Made by a program: the position numbers and the translations under genes. The notes under the pieces are model-generated. The model saw only the letters and a list, made by a program, of their open reading frames with translations, ran no database searches and was not told the origin of the DNA. From Nocardia brasiliensis NBRC 14402 (GTDB lineage Bacteria; Actinomycetota; Actinomycetes; Mycobacteriales; Mycobacteriaceae): a stretch of DNA of 64,000 nt. Position 1 is the stretch's first letter. Every line of letters starts with the position of its first letter. Location: contig NZ_BAFT02000057.1 of assembly GCF_000308475.2 (NCBI RefSeq), forward strand, positions 248,001 to 312,000, in the 5' to 3' direction. Shown piece after piece: positions 51,899-60,535 of this stretch.

Positions 51899-53309
51899 GC
51901 CGCTCCCACGGCGCGGGCTCCGGGAAGTACCGGTTCAGGAATTCCGATACCGCACGCACCCGCTCGGCCTCGCTGATCTCGGGGAAGCTGCCGTCGTTGA
52001 GGCAGAAGAAGTCGACATCGCGTCGGCGTTCGATCCCGTCCAGCAGGGCGAGTCCCTGGTGGCTGGTGGTGTCGACGTAGCGCATCCGCGCCGTTTCCTG
52101 CGGCACCGCGCGCCCGGTGAGCAGCGCGTAGTAGTGGTAGAGCGAGTTGGTCACCGAGATATCGGTGGCGGCGCGGAACCGGCTGGCCCTGGTGCGCGCG
52201 AAATCCGCGCCGAACTCCGCTTCCATTTCCAGTAATACGCTGCGCCGCAACGGAACCGGTGTGTGTTCCAGGTGCCGGGTGATCACGTGGCCGAAGCGGG
52301 CCGCGAGCAGTTCCCGGTTCACCCGTGCGGCATTCTCGAAACCGCTGCGCCGCTCGTTGTTGCGGCCGGGCCCGATCCTGGTGTCCGCCTCGATGAATCG
52401 GCTCACCCCGCCCGCGGTGAAGAACATCGACGGCCGGACCGGACGCGCGAAGAACATGTCGTCGTTGGAGTACAGGAAATGCTCGCTGAGCCCCTCGATG
52501 TGCTGCAACTGGCATTCCACCGCATGGGAATTGAAGACGGGCAGCGCGCTGGTGTCCGAAAAGTGGTCCAGCGCACGGACAATCGTCACCTTCGGGTGGT
52601 CGCTCAGCCATTGCGGCACAGCGGAATCGGTGGCGATGAAGATCCGCCGGATCCACGGCGCGTTCTTGTATACCGACCGCAGTGCGTATTTCAGCTCGTC
52701 GATCTGGCGGATCCGCGCGTCCGCGTCGTCGCCCTCGCCGACGACGACCTGCGCGAGCAGGCCCGCGCGCCGGGCCCGGAACTCCGGGTCGGAGCCGTCG
52801 ACCCAGGAGAACACCAGGTCGATGTCGAAATTCACGTCGTCCGCCTGCGCGGCGAACATGTCGACCAGGGTCGGCCAGGTGCGGTCGAACAGCAGCACCT
52901 GGGTCTGCTCGACATCGGCGAGGTCGAAGACGTTGCGGGTCAACGCGTTCGGACGCGGGCACTCGACCGTGTCACCGTGGTAGTCCCACAGCTCCAGTTC
53001 GACGTGATGGGCCGGGTCGCCGTCGCGACCGAGCCGGAAAACGTTGTGCCGCAACTCGGCACAGGCGAACCCGGCGGCCATCGCGGCCGCCGTCACCCGG
53101 CGCACCATCAGGTGGTGCGCCGCGTCCGCGGCCAGGATCAGCCGGTGTCCGCGATCGCGGATCAGCAGGAACGGCACCTCGGCCGCCGCGAGTTCCGAGC
53201 GCAGGTAGCCCAGATCCTCGATCATCGCCTCGGATACGACGAGATTGCCCGCCGACGGCAGGGTCGCCATCTCGATCGCTCCGGAATTCACTGCCCCCAT
53301 GTCCATCAT
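51846..53309 (-). CDS. Stealth-family sugar-phosphate transferase
   Basis: This 487-residue protein has the four Stealth regions in order: CR1 DIDLVFSWVDGSDPEF (about residue 148), CR2 from IDELKYALRSVYKNAPWIRR to LPVFNSHAVE and FLYSNDDMFF (about 180-290), CR3 FENAARVNRELLAARFG with the HTPVPLRRS core, and CR4 FFCLNDG near the C-terminus. An N-terminal region of about 140 residues precedes CR1. Stealth enzymes transfer hexose-1-phosphate to build phosphodiester-linked capsule glycans (for example GlcNAc-1-P transferases). ATG 53309 has GGAG upstream. No capsule operon is visible around it. Confidence 0.92.
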   Translation of the reverse strand: MMDMGAVNSGAIEMATLPSAGNLVVSEAMIEDLGYLRSELAAAEVPFLLIRDRGHRLILAADAAHHLMVRRVTAAAMAAGFACAELRHNVFRLGRDGDPAHHVELELWDYHGDTVECPRPNALTRNVFDLADVEQTQVLLFDRTWPTLVDMFAAQADDVNFDIDLVFSWVDGSDPEFRARRAGLLAQVVVGEGDDADARIRQIDELKYALRSVYKNAPWIRRIFIATDSAVPQWLSDHPKVTIVRALDHFSDTSALPVFNSHAVECQLQHIEGLSEHFLYSNDDMFFARPVRPSMFFTAGGVSRFIEADTRIGPGRNNERRSGFENAARVNRELLAARFGHVITRHLEHTPVPLRRSVLLEMEAEFGADFARTRASRFRAATDISVTNSLYHYYALLTGRAVPQETARMRYVDTTSHQGLALLDGIERRRDVDFFCLNDGSFPEISEAERVRAVSEFLNRYFPEPAPWERLSAPSRHPIPESSPGAA

Positions 53310-53898
53310 CAGTTTTCTCCACTTCTTGCTGCACTGCCTGAGTTCGATATCTAGGCACCGCGCCGGAGCCGAGCGGCGTCCCCACCGAAATCGTGACTTC
53401 GGCTGGGGGAGTACCGCGCCCGGGCGCGGTCGCATTCAGAAGTGGGGGACCAGGCCGTAGCGCAGGGACGAATTGATCACGCGGTATGTAGACGAGCGGT
53501 AAACCATTTCGTTTTCACCTCACTCACGGCAGAACGCAAAGCGTCACAGATGGATGCGCTGGATCCGTGCCGCTGCGGCGAGAACGACCGAGCGTGCGCA
53601 CGGGATTCAGCACGCTGGGCCGGACAGTCATCGGCCGGCGAAGAAAGATGTCCCAGACAACAATGGGAGCTGTACGAATGATGCATCCAAGGTGACATTT
53701 CGTCAATCGGGACATCCCGTCCCACCTGCTGCCGCTCCGCTGCCACTGACCGCCCGCGCTGCCGCAGTGTTGCGGCGTAGGTGCCGGTTTCGCGCGGGCA
53801 GCTCGATTTCCGGTGGCTGCCGGGGTGCGCTCACCGTGATCGTCGTCATGTCGGTCCGGCTCGGGTGGCGAAAGGCTGGCGACTGTAGCCGAGCTTAA
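53310..53898. other. 589-bp region upstream of the Stealth gene and flavodoxin
   Basis: No convincing gene is seen. It should contain the Stealth promoter. Short frames in it have poor codon bias and no ribosome binding sites. The flavodoxin promoter starts at its right edge. Confidence 0.5.
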
Positions 53899-53917
53899 TT
53901 AGGATAGCCTCACCAAC
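53899..53917 (+). promoter_or_regulatory. Iron box (DtxR/IdeR type) upstream of flavodoxin
   Basis: TTAGGATAGCCTCACCAAC agrees with the IdeR consensus TTAGGTTAGGCTAACCTAA at about 14 of 19 positions. It overlaps TAGGAT, the likely -10 element, 32 bp before the flavodoxin GTG. Repression by iron-loaded IdeR/DtxR is the natural reading. Confidence 0.65.
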
Positions 53918-53948
53918 CTTGGGAACCTGTGAGAAGGGAGCACGGCCG

Positions 53949-54401
53949 GTGCGCGTCGTCATTCTGTTCGGATCCGAGATGGGCACGGCCGAGGCCGTCG
54001 CGGACAGCGTCGCCGACGAGCTCTCGTCGTACGACGTGTCCGTCTACGACATGGCCGAATTCGCCGTCGAGGATCTGGATGCGCGCGATGTGCACATCAT
54101 CGTGTGCTCCACCTATGGCGACGGCGATCTGCCGACCGGCGCGGAACCGTTCTTCGACCAGCTCGACGCGAGTGCGCCGGATCTGACCGGCCTGCGCTTC
54201 GCGGTGTTCGGCCTCGGCGACAGCGTCTACGGCGACACCTTCAACCGCGGCGGTGAGATCGCCGCGCAGCGGCTGATCGCGCGTGGCGCGACCCAGTTCG
54301 GTGAGCACGCGCGCCACGACGCGTCCACCGATATCCGGGCGAAGGAGATGGCGCGCGCATGGGCGTCCGGGTTAGCGATACCTACCCTCACCTCGGCCTG
54401 A
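53949..54401 (+). CDS. Flavodoxin-domain protein (MioC-like)
   Basis: This 150-residue FMN-binding flavodoxin fold has the phosphate loop ILFGSEMGTAEAVADSVADE (residues 5-24), STYGDGDLPTGAEPFFDQL (about 58-76) and FAVFGLGDSVYGDTFNRGG (about 87-105). It is a short electron carrier of the MioC type. Flavodoxins often replace ferredoxins when iron is scarce, which agrees with the iron box on its promoter. GTG 53949 is chosen for the AGGGAG 8 bp upstream. Confidence 0.9.
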   Translation: MRVVILFGSEMGTAEAVADSVADELSSYDVSVYDMAEFAVEDLDARDVHIIVCSTYGDGDLPTGAEPFFDQLDASAPDLTGLRFAVFGLGDSVYGDTFNRGGEIAAQRLIARGATQFGEHARHDASTDIRAKEMARAWASGLAIPTLTSA

Positions 54402-54523
54402 TAGTCCGCTGAGATCCGCCGGACATCGGGGGCAGCGCCAGCGAGCAAGTGGCCCAGCACTTTAGACTGGCTAGGCAAGCGCGGCACAGCCCGTCGCGCG
54501 TGACGATCCATGAGGTGACGAAG

Positions 54524-55015
54524 ATGGCGGCCGGAGCGAGCCCTGCGCAACGTCAAGACCACTCGACAGATCACGCTGATCATCCCGAGTTGGACGTGCT
54601 ACCCCAGTGGCCGAGAGAAACTATCGCCGTGCTGGTGACCACCGATCCGGCGCCGCACGCGATCCCCGTGTCCTGGCCGGTCCGCGCGGGCGATCGGCGA
54701 ATTCTGATCAGCCTCAAGTTCGATCGCGGGTCGCTGGCCCGGCTGCGGGAACGCCCGCAGGTGGCGCTGCTGATCCTCGGCGGCGGTAATGTCGCGCTGT
54801 GTGCCAGGGGCACCGCGAAGGTGGTCGCGGAGCAGATGCCCGATGCCGCGGACTACGCGGCGGTGCGTATCGACGTCGACGCGATCGACGACCATCGGCA
54901 GTCGGCCTTCGAGGTCGACAAGGGCATCCAGCGCAACGTGCTCGATCCGAGCGAACTGCATGCCCTGGAGGGCCGGGTGTCCACGCTGCGCGCCTGGGCG
55001 GACCACCAGAACTGA
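54524..55015 (+). CDS. Pyridoxamine 5'-phosphate oxidase-like flavin/split-barrel protein
   Basis: This 163-residue protein has the split-barrel pattern of PNPOx-like proteins: AVLVTTDPAPHAIPVSWPVR, RRILISLKFDRGSLARLRERPQVALLILGGGNVALCARGTAKVV in adjoining strands, and a C-terminal helix. The family binds FMN, F420 or heme. ATG 54524 is supported by GAGGTG. It sits between flavodoxin and terD, so a redox role is plausible but unproven. Confidence 0.8.
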   Translation: MAAGASPAQRQDHSTDHADHPELDVLPQWPRETIAVLVTTDPAPHAIPVSWPVRAGDRRILISLKFDRGSLARLRERPQVALLILGGGNVALCARGTAKVVAEQMPDAADYAAVRIDVDAIDDHRQSAFEVDKGIQRNVLDPSELHALEGRVSTLRAWADHQN

Positions 55016-55065
55016 ACCGGCCCAACCGGTTCGGGGTATCCACAGTCGAGAACGAAGGCGGTTGA

Positions 55066-55641
55066 ATGAGCGTCACACTGGCGAAGGGCGGCAACGTTTC
55101 GCTGTCCAAGCAGGCAGCCAACCTCAGCAAGGTAGCCGTGGGTCTGGGGTGGGACGTGCGCACCACCACCGGTGCGGATTACGACCTGGACGCGAGCGCG
55201 CTGGCCACCGGGCAGAATCTGAAGGTGCTGTCCGATCAGCACTTCGTGTTCTACAACAACCTGCGCTCGCCGGAGGGCTCGATCGAGCACACCGGCGACA
55301 ACCTCACCGGCGAGGGCGAGGGCGACGACGAGGTGATCAACGTCGATCTGAGCGCGACCCCGCCGACCATCACCAATATCTTCTTCCCGGTGTCGATCCA
55401 CGACGCCGACGCGCGTGGCCAGTCGTTCGGTCAGATCCGCAACGCGTTCATCCGCGTGGTGGACGCGGCGACCGGTATCGAACTCGCGCGCTACGACCTG
55501 ACCGAGGACGCCTCGACCGAGACCGCGATGGTCTTCGGCGAGCTGTACCGCCACGGCAACGAATGGAAGTTCCGCGCCATCGGCCAGGGATACGCCTCTG
55601 GCCTCGCGGGTATCGCCCGCGACTACGGCGTCAATATCTGA
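55066..55641 (+). CDS. TerD-family stress protein
   Basis: This 191-residue TerD domain starts MSVTLAKGGNVSLSK and has the calcium-binding pattern GLGWDVRTTTGADYDLDASAL (residues 26-46), then DNLTGEGEGDDE and FGQIRNAFIRVVD. TerD proteins bind calcium and are linked to tellurite, phage and envelope stress, though the mechanism is unclear. It has GAAGGCGG before its ATG. No other ter genes are present in the window. Confidence 0.95.
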   Translation: MSVTLAKGGNVSLSKQAANLSKVAVGLGWDVRTTTGADYDLDASALATGQNLKVLSDQHFVFYNNLRSPEGSIEHTGDNLTGEGEGDDEVINVDLSATPPTITNIFFPVSIHDADARGQSFGQIRNAFIRVVDAATGIELARYDLTEDASTETAMVFGELYRHGNEWKFRAIGQGYASGLAGIARDYGVNI

Positions 55642-55648
55642 CGTTGCG

Positions 55649-55695
55649 CTCGGACCCGGTGCGCGGCGCGGCCTGCCGCGGGCACCGGGTCCGAG
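55649..55695. terminator. Strong bidirectional hairpin between terD and the MATE gene
   Basis: CTCGGACCCGGTGC pairs perfectly with GCACCGGGTCCGAG (14 bp). The 19-base loop can pair further through GCGGC/GCCGC. It separates two convergent genes and marks the 3' end of the metallophore-like operon. Confidence 0.8.
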
Positions 55696-55702
55696 TCGTG
55701 TC

Positions 55703-57115
55703 TCAGCTAGGGCTGATGAGCCGTTCGGTGGCCTCCGGCACCACCTGACGACGGTCGCGCTCGCGCCCGTCGAGCAGGGCGAAATAGCGGCGCAGCATCA
55801 GGATCGCGGTGGTGGCCAGACCCGCGGTGAGGCCCCACCAGACGCCTGCGGCGCCGAGCCCGGCCGGGTAGGCCAGCAGCAGCGCCACCGGCAGGCCTAC
55901 GCCCCAGTAGCCGATCAGCGAGAGCCGGAAGCCCGCGTTGGTCTCCTTGAGTCCGCGGAGCAGCCCGGTGCCGATGTTCTGTGCCGCGTCGAAGAACTGC
56001 AGCACGATGCCGATCAGCAGCAGCGTGTGCGCGATCTGCACGGTGCTGGTGTCCTCGGAACTCAGGAAGGGCCGCAGCACGAAGTCGGGCGCGATCACGT
56101 AGACCGCGCCGGTGAGCACCGCGACGACCGCGACGTGACGCAGCGCGAGCCAGGCCAGGGCGCGCGCGTGCGGGTACTCGTCCCGCGTTACGGCGTGGCT
56201 GACCAGGATCGAGGCGCCATGCGAGACACCGATGGCGACCTGGAACACGATGTAGATGATCTGGTACACGACGTTGTGCGCGGCCAGCGCCGCCGGTCCG
56301 ATGCTGCCCATCACCAGGGCGAGCACGGAGAACATGCCCGCCTCCGAGCCGTAGGTGAGCGCGATCGGCGCGCCGAGCTTCAGCTCGGCCAGCACGGTCG
56401 AGCGCCGCACCGGCCACGGCCGAAGTGGCAGCGTGGCACCGAGTTTCGCGTCGCGGCGGACCATCGCCCAGAACACGCCGAAGGTGATCAGGAAGACCAG
56501 CGACGTGGCCACCCCGATACCGGTGATGCCCAGCTGGGGCAGCCCGGCGCGGCCGTGGATGAAGCCGAGCGCGAGGACCAGGTTCAGCACCACCGAACCG
56601 AGGGTCACCAGCAGCAGCGCCTGCGGGCGTTGCATGCCGACCGTGTATTGGCGCAAGGCTTGAAACCACAGGCAGGGCAACAGGCCCGGGGCCAGCGCCA
56701 CCATCAGGGGCCGGGCATCCGCGAGCACGCCGGCATCCTGACCGAGCCACTGCAACGCCCAGCCGAGTCCGATCAGCACCGCGCCACCGGCGATTCCGGC
56801 GATGGTCGCGATCAGGAAGCTCGACCGCAGCACGTCCCTGATCTCGCGATCGGGGGATTCGCCGCGCTTGCCCGCCGCGCTCACCGCGGTCGCGATCTGG
56901 TTGCCGCTGGCGGTGATCAGCCCGACGCACATGGTGCGGATCTGGTTGAACAGCGCGAAGGCCAGTCCGCCCGCGGCGACGGCCTGCACGCCGAGCGTGC
57001 CCATCAGCGCGATGTTGGTGGTGGACACCGCGATCTGCGCCAGCTGCGTCATCGCGATCGGCGTGGCGAGAGCGGTGAGCCGACGACTGTCGGCCCGGTA
57101 GCCCGACAGCAGCAT
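55703..57115 (-). CDS. MATE-family efflux transporter
   Basis: This 470-residue protein has 12 predicted membrane helices in two similar halves. It starts with ALATPIAMTQLAQIAVSTTN, a family-typical first helix, followed by the loop NQIRTMCVGLITASGNQIATAVS. MATE proteins export cationic drugs or secreted metabolites using H+ or Na+. Its ATG shares one base with the stop of the SbnA-like gene (TGATG), so it is cotranscribed and translationally coupled. The likely role is export of the product of the upstream enzymes. Confidence 0.92.
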   Translation of the reverse strand: MLLSGYRADSRRLTALATPIAMTQLAQIAVSTTNIALMGTLGVQAVAAGGLAFALFNQIRTMCVGLITASGNQIATAVSAAGKRGESPDREIRDVLRSSFLIATIAGIAGGAVLIGLGWALQWLGQDAGVLADARPLMVALAPGLLPCLWFQALRQYTVGMQRPQALLLVTLGSVVLNLVLALGFIHGRAGLPQLGITGIGVATSLVFLITFGVFWAMVRRDAKLGATLPLRPWPVRRSTVLAELKLGAPIALTYGSEAGMFSVLALVMGSIGPAALAAHNVVYQIIYIVFQVAIGVSHGASILVSHAVTRDEYPHARALAWLALRHVAVVAVLTGAVYVIAPDFVLRPFLSSEDTSTVQIAHTLLLIGIVLQFFDAAQNIGTGLLRGLKETNAGFRLSLIGYWGVGLPVALLLAYPAGLGAAGVWWGLTAGLATTAILMLRRYFALLDGRERDRRQVVPEATERLISPS

Positions 57116-58149
57116 CACCGCGCCTCGACCAGTTCGGTGCGCCGCGACGCCGGGGTGTAGCGGTGCAACAGTCGGCGCACTTCGGTTTCGGCGGCGGGAT
57201 CGAGCAGGTCGCGCTCGGCCATCCAGGCGTCGTCGAACACGGTGTCCAGGTACTTCTCGCCGCCGTCGCACACGATGGTGACGACGGTCGAGCCCGCGGG
57301 GAACTCCTCGAGCCGGGTGAGCGCGGCGTGCACCGAGCCGCCCGCCGAGCCGCCGATCATCAGGCCCAGCTCGGCCGCGACGGCCCGCGCGGTCGCGAAG
57401 GCCGCCACATCGGTGACCTTGACGCCCTCGTCCAACTGCGAATAGTCCACCGCGGTACCGATCGTGGCGCCGGGCGGGGTCCCGGTGCCGGACTGCCAGT
57501 ACGGGCCGCCTTCGCCGCCGAAGGCGATCGATCCGACCGGCTCGACGCCGATCACATGGGCGGGCCTGCCGAGTTGGCGCAGCCGGGTCGCGGTGCCGAA
57601 CAGCGAACCGCCGGTGCCCACCGAGGAGAGCAGGATGTCGACCCGCTCGACATCCTCCAGCAATTCTTCGGCGACCGCGTAGTAGCCGACCGCGTTGGCG
57701 TCGTTGTTGTGCTGTTCGGTGAAGTACGCGTCCGGCCGCTCGGCCGCCATCGCCTCGGCGAGGTCCTCTCGCGCCGAGGTGGCCAAATTGTCGTCGCCGT
57801 CGTCGGCGACGTACACCAGTTCCGCACCCATTGCTCGCATAGCGCGCAGCTTGTCCTTACATGCGTGATGATCGACCACTGCGGTGAAGCGATACCCACG
57901 TTCGGCAGCAACTACCGCGAGGCCGAGCCCGGTATTCCCGGATGTCGACTCGATGATATGCCCGCCACTGGCCAGCAACCCGCGACGCTCGGCATCGAGC
58001 ACCATCTCGCGCGCCATTCTGATCTTCGCCGCGCCGGTCGGATTGAACTGTTCGAGTTTGAGCAGCAGCCGGGTGCCGGTCGAGGTCGCCGCCAGTTCGA
58101 ACAGCGGTGTGCGGCCGATCAGATCCGTCACGCGCGTGACGAGCGGCAT
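57115..58149 (-). CDS. SbnA-like PLP enzyme (2,3-diaminopropionate pathway)
   Basis: This 344-residue fold-II PLP enzyme of the cysteine synthase family has the lysine motif NPTGAAKIRMA (about residues 36-46), the substrate loop ESTSGNTGLGLAVVAAERG, SSVGTGGSLFGTATRL for the PLP phosphate, and VTIVCDGGEKYLDT. SbnA joins O-phosphoserine and glutamate to N-(2-amino-2-carboxyethyl)glutamate, and SbnB then releases L-2,3-diaminopropionate. The neighbouring SbnB-like gene makes this role much more likely than cysteine synthesis. The usual acidic residue after the PLP lysine is Ile here. Confidence 0.85.
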   Translation of the reverse strand: MPLVTRVTDLIGRTPLFELAATSTGTRLLLKLEQFNPTGAAKIRMAREMVLDAERRGLLASGGHIIESTSGNTGLGLAVVAAERGYRFTAVVDHHACKDKLRAMRAMGAELVYVADDGDDNLATSAREDLAEAMAAERPDAYFTEQHNNDANAVGYYAVAEELLEDVERVDILLSSVGTGGSLFGTATRLRQLGRPAHVIGVEPVGSIAFGGEGGPYWQSGTGTPPGATIGTAVDYSQLDEGVKVTDVAAFATARAVAAELGLMIGGSAGGSVHAALTRLEEFPAGSTVVTIVCDGGEKYLDTVFDDAWMAERDLLDPAAETEVRRLLHRYTPASRRTELVEAR

Positions 58150-58184
58150 GGGATGTTCTCCTCGTTCGGGTCTGGGTAATGGGG

Positions 58185-59525
58185 TCAGCCGTCGAGCGTC
58201 CAGCGGAACCGGTCGCCGGGCGCGTCGTGCAGCACGACCTTGGGCGGTATCGGCAGGTCGTGAAAGGCGGACTCGTTCGAGTCCATTTGATACCCGGCGG
58301 TGTTCGGGTAGATCAAGAGATCACCGACCTCGGCGGCGCGCGGCAGCGGAATCCGCCGCCAGCTGAGCATGTCCGAATCGAGGCAGGTGGCCGCGCCGAC
58401 GCTGGTCGGCGTCGGCATGCCGGGCAGTTCCGGCCACAGCACCGGGTCGGGCAGGTATTCGCTGTCGAACCACTGCTCGGACAGGCTGAGGCTGGTGCCG
58501 TCTACCGTGAGCAGCCGATACGGCGCGCCATCGGTGTACCTGGTCTTGCTGCCCTGCACGCGGAAGACGGTGAAACCGGCATGGGCCAGCAGCGCCCGGC
58601 CGGGTTCGACGGCGAGGCGAATCGCGTTGTCGCGCAGTCGTTGCGCTAGCCCGTCGTGCGCCAGGATCGCCGTGAGCATGTCCGCGCCCGGCACGGGGAA
58701 GTGATACGGGTAGTACGAATCGAATGTCTTGCCGGAGTGGAACCACGAACGGTCGGCCCGGTCGCTGAACTCGGCCCACTGCGCCGCCGGGACGTAGTCG
58801 ACGCCGAATCCGCCGCCGATCGACAGCGTGGTGGCGGGGTGGCCGAGCGAGCGCGCGTGCAGGCAGCGGGCGATCGTCGTCGTCGCCAGCTCCGCCCGCG
58901 CGACCGCGTCGTAGCCGGAGAGATGAAAGCTGAAGCCTTCCAGTCGCACTGTGCCGCAGCCGTCGAGAACGGCGAGCGCGGTGGTGATTTCGGCATCGGT
59001 CAGGCCGAATCGGCTGGACGACGCGGGCGGGAGCACGCGCAGCAGGATCCGGGCGGGCAGTGCCGAGCTGCCCAGTGCGGCAAGGCGATCGAGCTCACCG
59101 AGATCGTCGACGGCGATCAGCGCGCCGTGCCGGGTGGCGAGCCAGAGCAGCTCGTCGGCCTTCGCGGGCCCGGTCACCATCAGCTCGTCACCGCGAACGC
59201 CCTGTGCCAGTGCGGCGGTCAGCTCACCGACGCTGGCGACATCCACGCCCGCACCGTGTTCGGCGCAGGCGCGGACCACCGCGGCGGACTTGTTCGCCTT
59301 CTTGCCGTAGTAGACGACGCCGTCGACCCCGGCCCGGGTGAAGGCCGCGCGGAAGCTCGCGATATTGCGGGCGACGCGCGGCGGATACATGACGTGGAAC
59401 GGGCCGCCGACGGCAAAGGCGATGTCGCCGAGCAGGTTCGGATCGGCGAGCGCGCGACGCTCCCAGGGGTCCGAGTGCGCGGGCAGCGGCGTCGCGCTGT
59501 GCGTCGGCACGACCGTCAATCCCAC
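58185..59525 (-). CDS. Fold-III PLP decarboxylase (SbnH/DAP decarboxylase-like)
   Basis: This 446-residue protein has the alanine-racemase-type barrel with the PLP lysine in VVYYGKKANKS (about residue 75), SFHLSGYD (in place of the usual HxGS), SIGGGFGVDY, VEPGRALLAHAG (about 310) and the active-site GAATCLDSDML (about 380). Relatives decarboxylate ornithine, lysine, diaminopimelate or, for SbnH, citryl-diaminopropionate. Here it could decarboxylate a diaminopropionate-derived intermediate to an ethylenediamine unit. The GTG start overlaps the sbnB-like gene by 10 bp. Confidence 0.87.
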   Translation of the reverse strand: MGLTVVPTHSATPLPAHSDPWERRALADPNLLGDIAFAVGGPFHVMYPPRVARNIASFRAAFTRAGVDGVVYYGKKANKSAAVVRACAEHGAGVDVASVGELTAALAQGVRGDELMVTGPAKADELLWLATRHGALIAVDDLGELDRLAALGSSALPARILLRVLPPASSSRFGLTDAEITTALAVLDGCGTVRLEGFSFHLSGYDAVARAELATTTIARCLHARSLGHPATTLSIGGGFGVDYVPAAQWAEFSDRADRSWFHSGKTFDSYYPYHFPVPGADMLTAILAHDGLAQRLRDNAIRLAVEPGRALLAHAGFTVFRVQGSKTRYTDGAPYRLLTVDGTSLSLSEQWFDSEYLPDPVLWPELPGMPTPTSVGAATCLDSDMLSWRRIPLPRAAEVGDLLIYPNTAGYQMDSNESAFHDLPIPPKVVLHDAPGDRFRWTLDG

Positions 59526-60535
59526 AGCGGTACCTCCGTGCCCCGGCCTTCCTCGATGGCACGCTCCGCGAGGGCATGCGCGACCGCGATATCGGTGAGC
59601 ACCAGTCCGCTGTTGTAGACGAAGATGCGCTCGTCGTCGGAGCGGCGCCCGACCGCGCGGCGGCTCAAGATCTGCGGCAGTTCGGCGTCCACCGAGCGCA
59701 GCCTGCCGTCCGGACCGACCATGTCGGTTCCGGTCAACGCCATCTGCTCGGCGCTGGTGGCGACCACCCGATCGGCCTCGATCAGCGTCGAGGGCGCCAG
59801 TCCGTAGCCGACCAGAACCACCGTCGAACCCGGTGCCAGATCGGCGGATTCGAGCGCGACCTCGGTGCCGGGGCCCGCGGTGGCCAGCACCACGTCGGCG
59901 GTGGCCGCGGCCACCCGCGGATCCTCGACCGTTTCCAGCAGTGCGTGCGGGTAGTACTCGGCGAGGTGCCGGTGCACCGCGTCGAGTCCCTCCGGATGGG
60001 TGCCGTACAGCATCAGCTTGCGCAGCTGCGGATTCGCGGCGAGCAAGTGCGGCAGGGCGTTTCGGCCCTGGGTTCCGGTGCCGATCAGCAGCACGCTCTC
60101 CGCGCCGCGGCGCACGGTCTCACGGACGAGCAGCGCCGAGACCGCCGGGGTGCGCAGCGCGCCGACCCGGGAGCAGTCCATCAGCGCGATCGGCGCGCCG
60201 GTGCTGTCGTCGTAGAGCGTGATGGTGGTGTAGTAGCGCTTGGTGCTGCGGTCGTGTCCCGGATCGAACTTGTAGGACGTCTTCATGGCGACCACCCGGC
60301 GGCGGCCGTCGCGGCCGAGCATCGCGTACGACACCGACCAGCCGTCCGGGTTGGCCACACTCAGCTTGCGCGGATTGTCCGAATCGCCCGCGGCGAACGC
60401 GAGATACGCGTCCTCCACCGCGCGCACCACCTCGCCGGGCGTGATCGGCACGCCGGCCAGGTCGCTGCGGCTCAACACCCGTAAGGGTGTGCTGCGGTCA
60501 CGTGTGTTCAACGGATCCTCGATCATGTGCTGCAT
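59516..60535 (-). CDS. SbnB-like dehydrogenase (ornithine cyclodeaminase/mu-crystallin fold)
   Basis: This 339-residue protein has the family features YAMLGRDGRRRVVAMKTSYKF, DCSRVGALRTPAVSALLV (substrate Arg/Thr, about residues 121-138) and the NAD-binding VLLIGTGTQGRNALPHLL (about 149-166). SbnB oxidatively hydrolyses the SbnA product to 2,3-diaminopropionate and 2-oxoglutarate. Pairing with the SbnA-like gene supports this over ornithine cyclodeaminase or alanine dehydrogenase. ATG 60535 or 60526 is the start; both lie inside the end of the oxygenase gene. Confidence 0.86.
   Translation of the reverse strand: MQHMIEDPLNTRDRSTPLRVLSRSDLAGVPITPGEVVRAVEDAYLAFAAGDSDNPRKLSVANPDGWSVSYAMLGRDGRRRVVAMKTSYKFDPGHDRSTKRYYTTITLYDDSTGAPIALMDCSRVGALRTPAVSALLVRETVRRGAESVLLIGTGTQGRNALPHLLAANPQLRKLMLYGTHPEGLDAVHRHLAEYYPHALLETVEDPRVAAATADVVLATAGPGTEVALESADLAPGSTVVLVGYGLAPSTLIEADRVVATSAEQMALTGTDMVGPDGRLRSVDAELPQILSRRAVGRRSDDERIFVYNSGLVLTDIAVAHALAERAIEEGRGTEVPLWD

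Noticed and set aside
53310..53898. Small genes in the gap before the flavodoxin
   Set aside because: Short open frames exist on both strands, but none has a ribosome binding site, good codon bias or a recognisable domain.
57115..58149. Cysteine synthase for sulfur assimilation
   Set aside because: Family membership is right, but coupling to an SbnB-like gene, a decarboxylase and an exporter, and the unusual PLP-lysine context, favour a secondary-metabolism role.
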